Virus record (IMG/VR): IMGVR_UViG_3300044529_000018
Location: 1 to 52,709 of that record
Length of the DNA: 52,709 bases
DNA from: a virus
Reading direction: 5' to 3' (one strand)
Part shown: positions 45,531 through 52,709 of the stretch, in pieces
Layout of the letters: each line of letters starts with the position of its first letter
Numbering within the stretch: position 1 is the first letter of the stretch
The notes under the pieces: generated by a model
Seen by the model: the letters and a program-made list of their open reading frames with translations, nothing else
What the model was told of the DNA's origin: nothing
Database searches by the model: none
Made by a program: the position numbers and the translations under genes

Positions 45531-46664
45531 ATGCCTCGCATCACCCTTCAGGACGTTCTGAACAGCCGGATTCCGGCGGCAATCGGCTCCTGCTCAACCG
45601 ACACTGATAGCCGGGTTGCGGCAATCATCAATGAGGCGCAACAACGGCTTTTGAGCAAAGGTCTTTGGTGGGATTCTTATGCGAAGTATCGCATTGCGGC
45701 CTACGACTCCACGATTGCCCTTCCGCCACAGCTGGCCACCATTGAATCCGTCGCCATCAATCATGTCCCCGTGCCTTCGCATGATATGTGGTTTGAATTC
45801 CTCGACAACGGATTTGGGACACGCGCCCCAAGCACTGTTGGAACTGCCGGTGGAACCAGCCTTGGCGGTGCGACGGGAGCCTATGGCATCCCCGAGGCGG
45901 ATTTCAGGGGGAACTTTCCGACGTTTCGAGAATTGACCCCCAACAGCAATGCAAAGAAGGTTGTCGTCATCTGCGACCTTCTGGCCGACGTTACGGCGGC
46001 AATCAAGGTGACGGTTTTGGGGTACGATGCCAATGGAAACTGGATTCGAACCCTTGTTGGCGGCAGCTACATTGACGGCGAAGTCATTGCCTTGGCGCAG
46101 ACGCCGGGATCGACTTCGGTGAACACTTTCAGCCGGATAACCGATGTCCGATTTTCCGTTCAGCGCAGCGGTCAGGTGTGGCTTTACGAACTGGACACCG
46201 TTACCAGCGTTCAGACTTTGACGGGTTGGTATCAATGGTTTGAAATGAATCCCTCGTATGGGCGATGGCTGTTTCCTTCCATCGGATGCCCGCAAAGCGG
46301 TTGCACCCCTCCCGCCAACGCAGCGCAGGCGTGGACGACGGGTGAAATTCCCGGTCCGGGGACAACCTGCAATCCTTCGCTTGTCGAGGTGATTGGAAAG
46401 AAGGCGTTCATTCCCGTTTCGCTGCCCACGGATTATCTCATCATTGGAAACATCCCGGCATTGAAGTTCATGGCGCAGGCGGTGCAGAAGGAGGAAGATG
46501 CCGTCAGTCAGGCGGATCTCGGTGAAGCGATTGGATTTGAAACCAAGGCGCTCAAGGAAATGGACGATGAGTTGGATATGTATTTGGGCAGTGGCCGGCG
46601 AATTGGAATGAACATTCAAGGCTCGCTTTGTCCCGGCGGCGACCCTATACCAACATTCATGTGA
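45531..46664 (+). CDS. Head-tail or tail connector protein, 377 aa
   Basis: It begins as MPRITLQDVLNSRIP with RVAAIINEAQQRLLSKGLWW, like many podovirus tail or connector proteins of the T7 gp11/adaptor kind. The middle is beta-rich and the end is helical (KFMAQAVQKEEDAVSQADLG). It probably links portal and tail. The assignment rests on position and composition. Confidence 0.5.
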   Translation: MPRITLQDVLNSRIPAAIGSCSTDTDSRVAAIINEAQQRLLSKGLWWDSYAKYRIAAYDSTIALPPQLATIESVAINHVPVPSHDMWFEFLDNGFGTRAPSTVGTAGGTSLGGATGAYGIPEADFRGNFPTFRELTPNSNAKKVVVICDLLADVTAAIKVTVLGYDANGNWIRTLVGGSYIDGEVIALAQTPGSTSVNTFSRITDVRFSVQRSGQVWLYELDTVTSVQTLTGWYQWFEMNPSYGRWLFPSIGCPQSGCTPPANAAQAWTTGEIPGPGTTCNPSLVEVIGKKAFIPVSLPTDYLIIGNIPALKFMAQAVQKEEDAVSQADLGEAIGFETKALKEMDDELDMYLGSGRRIGMNIQGSLCPGGDPIPTFM

Positions 46665-46668
46665 TTTT

Positions 46669-47448
46669 ATGGGATTCTTAAACGCTATTTTTGGTGGAAC
46701 ACCGCAAGTCCCGAAGTGGGACAACATCAGCCTCGACCAGCAACAGCAGCAGGCAACACAGGCAAATCAGGCCGCGCTTCCTGGCATTGAAAAGCTGGCC
46801 ACGGGATTCAATTCTTACAGTCAGGACCAGATTTCCAAGATGCTGGAAAACATCATTCCTGGATGGGCATCCCTGTCGAAGGACATCATCGGAAACATAT
46901 CCTCGGAAGTGAAAGGCCAGATTCCCACCGACGTTTCCAACGCCATTCAGTCCAGCGATGCGGCCCGTGCCTTGACTGGCGGCTTTGGCGGTTCGGGGCT
47001 GGCTGGAAACATGACCGCCCGCGACCTTGGTTTGACCTCGCTCGATCTTACGAGGTCCGGCACGTCATCCTTTGAAAAGTGGACGAGTACGATTGACCAG
47101 CTTTTCGCCCCCGGAATGTTCAACATTTCGTCCATGTTTATCACTCCGGCGCAGGAGTTTGCGGCCACGATGCAGAATCAGGAACAGGCGGTGGCGCAGA
47201 AGTGGATGCAGAATCAGGTCAACGCCATGCCCGACCCCGTGCTGGGAGGCATCAACAGCGAGGTGATGTCGCTGATGTCAGCCTACCTTGGCGGCGGTGG
47301 AAACTTCAGCACCAAGGGCGGCACCGGAAGCCCCGGCGCGGTCCCAAGTTCCAATTTTTCGATGTCTGGTGAAAGCAGCGGGACGAGTGCCCAAAACTCT
47401 TGGAATTCCGGTGAGGCCAAGAGTATGCTTGGAACGGCTTTCTTTTGA
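46669..47448 (+). CDS. Virion protein, 259 aa
   Basis: It is helical in the first 80 residues (QQATQANQAALPGIEKLATG), then Ser/Thr/Gly-rich with a conserved-looking hydrophobic part (TARDLGLTSLDLTRSG). The last 60 residues are low complexity. It belongs to the ejection protein block by position. It could act as an internal or tail-tip protein. Confidence 0.6.
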   Translation: MGFLNAIFGGTPQVPKWDNISLDQQQQQATQANQAALPGIEKLATGFNSYSQDQISKMLENIIPGWASLSKDIIGNISSEVKGQIPTDVSNAIQSSDAARALTGGFGGSGLAGNMTARDLGLTSLDLTRSGTSSFEKWTSTIDQLFAPGMFNISSMFITPAQEFAATMQNQEQAVAQKWMQNQVNAMPDPVLGGINSEVMSLMSAYLGGGGNFSTKGGTGSPGAVPSSNFSMSGESSGTSAQNSWNSGEAKSMLGTAFF

Positions 47449-48314
47449 TTATGGCTGATACTTCAATATGGTCAGAGCAACCCCCGGCTTGGTTGCAGAA
47501 ACGCGCCATCGACCAGAGCGAGCACGGGCAATGGGGGCAGCTTATCGGCTCAGTGGCGGCAGCAGCAACCCAGTCGCTTCACGGAGGAACCAACTTTTTC
47601 GACGCCTTCCACGATGTCCTTGGCCGGCAGCAGGATTCAATGTTTGACGTGAAGCAAAAGTCCGCTTTGCTTTCCGTCGAATCCCAAAAGGCCCAACTGG
47701 ACATGCAGAACATGCAGATTGAGGATCAGCGTCAGGGCGCCAAGGAATTCCCCGAGTGGATGCGGGCGACCGGAGGCGACCCGAATAAGATGATTTCGAC
47801 TCCGTTTACAGGAAGTAGCCAAGCTGCCGCGCAGATGGTTGAAAAGGCGCAGCAGACGGCTTGGATGCGCGTAACCCAGAAAGCGGCGGTTGATGCCAAA
47901 TTGACTGATGCTGATAATAAGGTGAAGATTGCTAATATCAAGGCCCAGACCGATGCCAAGCGCATTCAGGCCATGGGGGATATTGCCGCAATGCACGAAC
48001 GGGCGGCAAAGGCCGGAAAACAGTATGAATTTGAACAGCTTCAGAGCGATTGGAATTCAGCCCAGCAGGAGTTGTCCGTTGAAACCGACCCGACTCGGGC
48101 ATCTGCCTTGACGGTTCGGATGCAGCAGAACGAGGCGCGGATGAGGAAGCTGTCCATGTTTGCGGCACAGGTTCCTTCCACCGCCACCACTGAGTCCACC
48201 ACGACCACCGACCCGGTTGACCCGTATAAAAAGAAAACCGTGACGGTCAAGAAAACCGGGCCGGATGCTTCGGGTACAGTTGACCCAGCTGACCCGCTTG
48301 GGATTTTGAAATGA
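47445..48314 (+). CDS. Internal virion coiled-coil protein, 289 aa
   Basis: It overlaps the previous gene by ATTATGG. Residues 60-220 are a long helical coiled coil rich in Ala, Gln and Lys (SALLSVESQKAQLDMQNMQI, MHERAAKAGKQYEFEQLQSD), and the C-terminus is Thr/Lys-rich. This type often sits just before the largest ejection protein in podoviruses. It may form part of the DNA delivery channel. Confidence 0.6.
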   Translation: MIMADTSIWSEQPPAWLQKRAIDQSEHGQWGQLIGSVAAAATQSLHGGTNFFDAFHDVLGRQQDSMFDVKQKSALLSVESQKAQLDMQNMQIEDQRQGAKEFPEWMRATGGDPNKMISTPFTGSSQAAAQMVEKAQQTAWMRVTQKAAVDAKLTDADNKVKIANIKAQTDAKRIQAMGDIAAMHERAAKAGKQYEFEQLQSDWNSAQQELSVETDPTRASALTVRMQQNEARMRKLSMFAAQVPSTATTESTTTTDPVDPYKKKTVTVKKTGPDASGTVDPADPLGILK

Positions 48315-51300
48315 ATGAGCGACACCCTCACAGCGGTCAAGGCGAAGTACCCCGCCTATGCTAACGTCCCCGACGATCAATTAGCCGAGGCGTTGGGAGA
48401 CAAGTACCCCGTCTATCGCCAGAAAGACGACGAATTCAACAAGGAGTATCTTTTCGCCAAGGGCGCGAAGATGAACATTCCGCCCGACAAAACCGATTCC
48501 ACGCCGAAGTTTGCCGCTGTTCCGGGAGTTGGCTTCATTCCGCCAGAAGTCGAATCGCAGACACTAAAACCCCCTGGCGAAACAATCGGCCCGATGAGCG
48601 CATGGGAAGGATTCAAGTTTGCGGCCCAGACGCGGCTTGAAAAGGTGTTCCCCGGCATGAGGGAAAAAAGCAGCCCTTCCCCGGTTGTTGTTGTCAACTC
48701 GGCGGCGATGCTTTTGCCGTTGGGATTACCCGAAACGATGGGCAAACTTTTGATGGTGTATTTCGCCACTCGCACGCTTGCCGAACAACCTGCAATCGTT
48801 CGCCAGATTCACGATGAATTGAAGCGAGGAGATTATTCCGCCGCACAAAAAACCGCCATCGGCGACGTACTTCAAACCGGGATGGTCATTGCCGGAAGTG
48901 CCGGGATGATGCCGGAGAAGCCGCAGATGCAAGGCCCGCTGGCGACCGGCGAAGTGCTCGACATGCCCAAGGGTGCTCATCCAGAAACACGGGCTGAACG
49001 GTATCAAATAGAGCGGGCTTTGCGTGGTGCTGCAAAGGATGTCGCTCAAGCCATTGTCCTGTCCCCATTGACAGCCGTCGCGCCACAGACCGCCGAGGCG
49101 TTGAAGGCGGCTCTCGTTCCAAATGTCGGGGCGAATGCCGATATTGCTGCCGTAATGGGAGAAAGGAATAAATTGGTCATAGCGGGTGCTTCTCAAAACG
49201 ACCCGCGAGTTTTGGCTTTGGATAAACAAGCCGAAAGATTACTTCAGCAGAACAAAGATGCGGCGGTAAAAGAAATTGAGGACAAGGCGAAGGCTGAAAG
49301 AGAAGCGGCGAATGCACCAGCTCCGGCAGAGCCTCCCAAGCCGGAACCCGTTTCTCCGCAGGACATCAAACCAGCCCTGCTCGTCGATGGCAAGCCGGTC
49401 ACCGGAGGCGTATCGCATGAGGAAATCATGCAGAACCATCTTGGCGACGAGAATGGTGACGCCGTGGTTCAAGCCTTTGCCGACGATTCAAAGCATGTGT
49501 TCACCGACAAGGCGGGCAACGTCCTCGACCGATTGCAGGCAGGTCAGGCACTTGGATTGCCGGAGGGAACCGCGTTGCACAGTGAAAAGCTGAATGAGTT
49601 GAAGGCAAACGTGTCAGAAAAAGTACCCAGTATTTCTGACAAGAACGAACCACCTTCCGAGCCTGTAAAAGAACCGTGGCAGATGACCAAGGCGGATTAT
49701 TCAGCGATGGTCAAAAGGGAATACGGGATGCAGGGATTCCCTGATTTAAAATCAAAACAATCTACGGATGCAACTCATGCCAAAGAAGTTTCCGATGCGG
49801 TCAAGGCTGGCAAACCCGTACCGCCTGAAGTGCTGGCCGATTATCCTGAACTGAAACCAGCCTCCGCCCCCGAAATGGTTGGCATGGGTGCTGCCAAAGA
49901 GGGAGAGGTTAAAACCGGATCCGGGGCCGACATTTACGGCGTAGCTCAGCGCGTGCGCGAGGAACGCGCCAAGGCTGGGCAGGCCGACTTGCCGCCCACA
50001 GGCGAAGGAACCACCGCCCCGGAATCGGTTGAGCATGGCCGCGAACTGCTGAACAAGGGCGCGGACGCCGAACAGGTCATGCAGGACTTCGAGCGCAGCA
50101 AAAAGATTTCATCCGATGACATGGCCATTGCCCGCGCCAAGGGAGAGCAACTGGCGCAATCAGCCCGGCGCATCGAAGAAAAGTTTGGCACCGAATCGCC
50201 GGAGTATCTACTGGCTCGGGATGCCCTTTCCAGTTGGGACAAGCGGAGCAAGGCCATGCAAACCGAATGGAGCAAGACCGGACAGGCGCAGCAGGGTGAA
50301 ACGGACATCGACACCGGCAGCTTCACTGGACTCTCCCGTGCCTACCGTCAGGACACAGGCGAGGAACTTCCTAAAAATAAAGTGCCGCAGGCCAAGCGAG
50401 TTGCCGCCGGAGTTTCCGAGGCGGAAAAGAAGGCGGAGACAGCAAAAGAAAAACTGGGCAACGAAATCGCAAAGACTGCCGAGGTCGATCCCATTGTTCA
50501 AAGAGTCGTTGACCGGATGCGCGCCACGGCGAAAACGATGCGCCAAGGTGCCATGGAACGGATTCGGGCACGGCAAGCCATGGGTAAACTGTTCTCCGGG
50601 CCTTTGGACCCGGAGCAACTGGACGACCTTGCCATGGTCGGATTTTCGCACGTCATGGAAGGCGCGGCGGCGGGCGTTGAATGGGGCAACCGAATGGTTT
50701 CCGAGTTTGGGGAGAAAATCCGCCCCTACCTCGATGAGATTTGGAAGCGGACGGACAAACTGGTTTCCGAACAGACCGACAAGGAACTGGGAGTGAAGGG
50801 TCCGGCCAAGGTCAAGTCAACCGTTCAGAAAACGCCCACCGATTTGCCCAGCCAGAAGAAATCATTTGACAATTTTAAATCCGGTAAGCCGATGAATCCG
50901 GCGCAGGTCAAAACGCTCTGGACCCGCGCCCGCGATGAGTACATCAACAAAGGCAATGATGACATGGCCGACATCGTTCACAAGTTAGGAACCGATTTCG
51001 GACTGCTCGACAAGGATGTTTTGAAAGGATTGGCCCAGAACCGGCCCGTCAAGCGGATTGCGGACGACCTTTGGCAAAAGCAAAAAGAGGTTCGTCGCCT
51101 GAAGCAGAACGCCAAGCAATGGCTCAATGATGCCAACCGGGTTTGGGCTTCAAAACTTGTTCCGCAGGCCGCACGAGTGATGTTCGGGATGAAAACCGCC
51201 CTGCATGGCACTGTGGCCATGGGCACACACGCGCCACTGACCGTTTTCACCAACCCAATCGTTTTCGCCCGCAACTTCGGTGAAATGTATCGTCTCGTCG

Positions 51301-52406
51301 CCAGCCCGGAGTATTACGAGATGAAGATGCACGAACTGCAACGCGATCCGAATTACATCGTTGCACAGCGTGGTGGACTCGTGAATGACCCGCACAAGTT
51401 TGAGGACTTCAACAATCCCAAGATGGCGCAGCAGTATCCCTATCTCGCCAAGTATTTTCGCCGGCTGGCGGGAATGGGAAACCGTGGATATTTTGTCCTG
51501 AAACTGCTTCGACAGGACTTGTTTAACCTGCAATGGAACAGGCTTGCGGAATCTGAAAAGACCCCGGAGATGTCCAAGGCAATGTCGGATGCCATCAATC
51601 ATATTACCGGGGTTGTGAAAGCTGGAACGCATCCGTCTGCAAGTCTGGCTTTGTTCGCACCGAAACTTGAACTGTCCCGCGTGTCTGTGCTGGCGGCAGA
51701 CCCAATCAGGGCAGGATTGAGCCTCTTGAAAGGCAGCAATATGACGCCCGCGGAGAGATGGTTTGCAATGAATCAGATAAAGGAAAAGGCCAAGATTGCC
51801 GCCATCTGGACGAGCCTCCTTTTTGCCAACGACCAACTGAACAAACTCACTGGCAGCGGTCAGCAGGTGAATACCACCGACCCGATGAAAAGTGATTGGA
51901 TGAAGTTCAAGGCTTTTGGAATGAACTTTTCATGGGGAGGACCGTTTCTGACAATGATGCGGCTTCCAATGAGGATTGTCCAGATACGCGAAAGCAATGG
52001 TGGAAAACTCAAGAATCTGATTTATCCTGATGAGAATATGTACAACACCGTTGGGCAATACCTGCGCACGCAGATGAGTCCGCTGGCGGGCACTGTGGCT
52101 GATGTTGTGACCAAGGGGGACTATCAGAATCGCCCGCTGCCTGAAATGCCGTTCTCCGGCCCGCCGCTGAAGGTTCCGAAACGGTTGGCCGCTCAAGGCG
52201 TCAAGCCTTACACCTGGCCGGAGTTTATTTCTGAAACCGTGCTACCCATTCCATTTTCGGAAGGCGCAAAAGAGGTTTTCCATTACGGGCTGGGGGCCAC
52301 GCCAGAGCAGCAAAAGGCATTGCAAAAAGCCTTCATCACCATTCTCCTCATGGGAGCAACCGGCGGCCGTGTGGCCGACGATTGGAAGGAGAAAAAACAG
52401 CCCTGA
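48315..52406 (+). CDS. Large internal virion (polyvalent-type) protein, 1363 aa
   Basis: The N-terminus ([20 protein letters not shown] then [20 protein letters not shown]) is a short conserved repeat typical of very large phage polyvalent proteins. Hydrophobic segments occur near residues 130-150 and 1150-1180. The middle is Lys/Glu/Ala-rich with several coiled coils. The last 400 residues are a helical domain ([34 protein letters not shown]). No protease or transglycosylase motif is certain. It is probably ejected to form a DNA channel. Its stop is followed by a relic of the left variant's end. Confidence 0.7.
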   Translation: MSDTLTAVKAKYPAYANVPDDQLAEALGDKYPVYRQKDDEFNKEYLFAKGAKMNIPPDKTDSTPKFAAVPGVGFIPPEVESQTLKPPGETIGPMSAWEGFKFAAQTRLEKVFPGMREKSSPSPVVVVNSAAMLLPLGLPETMGKLLMVYFATRTLAEQPAIVRQIHDELKRGDYSAAQKTAIGDVLQTGMVIAGSAGMMPEKPQMQGPLATGEVLDMPKGAHPETRAERYQIERALRGAAKDVAQAIVLSPLTAVAPQTAEALKAALVPNVGANADIAAVMGERNKLVIAGASQNDPRVLALDKQAERLLQQNKDAAVKEIEDKAKAEREAANAPAPAEPPKPEPVSPQDIKPALLVDGKPVTGGVSHEEIMQNHLGDENGDAVVQAFADDSKHVFTDKAGNVLDRLQAGQALGLPEGTALHSEKLNELKANVSEKVPSISDKNEPPSEPVKEPWQMTKADYSAMVKREYGMQGFPDLKSKQSTDATHAKEVSDAVKAGKPVPPEVLADYPELKPASAPEMVGMGAAKEGEVKTGSGADIYGVAQRVREERAKAGQADLPPTGEGTTAPESVEHGRELLNKGADAEQVMQDFERSKKISSDDMAIARAKGEQLAQSARRIEEKFGTESPEYLLARDALSSWDKRSKAMQTEWSKTGQAQQGETDIDTGSFTGLSRAYRQDTGEELPKNKVPQAKRVAAGVSEAEKKAETAKEKLGNEIAKTAEVDPIVQRVVDRMRATAKTMRQGAMERIRARQAMGKLFSGPLDPEQLDDLAMVGFSHVMEGAAAGVEWGNRMVSEFGEKIRPYLDEIWKRTDKLVSEQTDKELGVKGPAKVKSTVQKTPTDLPSQKKSFDNFKSGKPMNPAQVKTLWTRARDEYINKGNDDMADIVHKLGTDFGLLDKDVLKGLAQNRPVKRIADDLWQKQKEVRRLKQNAKQWLNDANRVWASKLVPQAARVMFGMKTALHGTVAMGTHAPLTVFTNPIVFARNFGEMYRLVASPEYYEMKMHELQRDPNYIVAQRGGLVNDPHKFEDFNNPKMAQQYPYLAKYFRRLAGMGNRGYFVLKLLRQDLFNLQWNRLAESEKTPEMSKAMSDAINHITGVVKAGTHPSASLALFAPKLELSRVSVLAADPIRAGLSLLKGSNMTPAERWFAMNQIKEKAKIAAIWTSLLFANDQLNKLTGSGQQVNTTDPMKSDWMKFKAFGMNFSWGGPFLTMMRLPMRIVQIRESNGGKLKNLIYPDENMYNTVGQYLRTQMSPLAGTVADVVTKGDYQNRPLPEMPFSGPPLKVPKRLAAQGVKPYTWPEFISETVLPIPFSEGAKEVFHYGLGATPEQQKALQKAFITILLMGATGGRVADDWKEKKQP

Positions 52407-52409
52407 CGA

Positions 52410-52709
52410 ATCTCCCTGTCAAAAAACCAAAACCGTGATAATATAAAATTATGCAAGTCTCAACTGTGACTCGTTCGGGAAAAAGCTGGCAGATTACCTA
52501 CACCTACGATCTCGGGTCGGGCAAGCGCAAGACCCGTAATTTTGTCGTTAATCAAACCTACAAACCCACCCGCTCCGCCGCGATGCGCTACGCGAAAGAC
52601 GACTTGTGCAGCAATGCCATGCTCGGCCATTCCCGCGGCCAGTACGGCTACAAAAACGTCCGCATCACTGCCATCGACCTGTTCGCCCACACCATCCTGA
52701 ACACCACCA
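52410..52709. repeat. Right copy of the 300-bp near-identical repeat
   Basis: It matches 1460-1759 with four differences. It includes 27 bases which, in the left copy, encode the last residues of the virion protein (NLPVKKPK) but are non-coding here because the right-hand gene stops at 52406. Confidence 0.9.
52451..52709 (+). CDS. Second copy of the 110-aa conserved protein, cut by the window end
   Basis: It encodes the first 86 residues of the same protein as 1501-1833, with no amino-acid change seen. The window ends inside the gene. It shows that the same downstream context follows both versions of the ejection protein. Confidence 0.8.
   Translation, partial: MQVSTVTRSGKSWQITYTYDLGSGKRKTRNFVVNQTYKPTRSAAMRYAKDDLCSNAMLGHSRGQYGYKNVRITAIDLFAHTILNTT

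Noticed and set aside
45594-46727. 377-residue minus-strand frame opposite the connector gene
   Set aside because: It is the same length as the sense gene, but the operon runs on the plus strand and the frame reads as repetitive, unlikely protein.
1-52709. tRNA or rRNA genes
   Set aside because: No cloverleaf or rRNA-like stretch was noticed by eye; a tRNAscan run would be decisive.

Overview
The window is most of the genome of a tailed dsDNA phage. It carries a large terminase, portal, capsid and scaffold candidates, tail and internal virion proteins, a lysis region, a primase-helicase and an ERF/YqaJ recombination pair. Tail proteins of the stabilisation and collar type and a very large internal protein suggest a short-tailed (podovirus-like) particle. 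No rRNA, tRNA or metabolic host genes were seen. The host is uncertain. A lipoprotein at 20766-21422 ends in a 'SSPNLKNW...MFYRFAKE' tail of a type common in Verrucomicrobia, which is a weak pointer to that phylum.

Layout. (1) 1-3122, plus strand: the end of one internal virion protein, a small conserved gene, and a glycosyltransferase/methyltransferase pair. (2) 3155-8785: small early genes, two HNH-type proteins, a VirE-N/AAA primase-helicase, and a non-coding segment of inverted repeats that may be an origin. One minus-strand HTH gene lies here. (3) 8752-17243: a run of integron-type attC sites with small genes between them, interrupted by the phage HTH, ERF and YqaJ genes. (4) 17276-18694: late-early genes including a RusA-like resolvase, ending at a bidirectional terminator. 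(5) 18728-41374, minus strand: lysis/membrane genes, a tail-spike-like protein, capsid, scaffold, a long block of glycan- and methyl-transfer genes, portal and terminase. (6) 41426-52406, plus strand: tail and ejection proteins. (7) 52410-52709 repeats 1460-1759 almost exactly, giving a unit length of 50,950 bp.

The main discovery is region 3. I count 16 complete attC-like sites and one half site, all in one orientation. In 14 of the 16 units, the first 8-13 bases are the exact reverse complement of the R'' end of the unit's own attC. That is the signature of cassettes that excise and insert as circles. No integron integrase or other tyrosine recombinase is recognisable in the window. The cassette genes are small and phage-like, and the last one is a DNA-methylase-like gene. 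Most start at an ATG inside the attC loop, often overlapping the previous stop as ATGA, and are read in frame through the recombination core. The array therefore behaves as a translationally coupled operon built of exchangeable units.

The two ends of the window carry unrelated 3' halves of the internal virion protein gene in front of the same downstream gene. The right end keeps a relic of the left version's last codons after its stop. This points to module exchange in the population, or to an assembly that joined two strains. A run of nine T's on the minus strand separates, by a -1 frame change, a GH130-like gene from a DUF5672/heptosyltransferase-like gene, and may be a programmed frameshift. 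All comparisons were made by eye; no database search was run.
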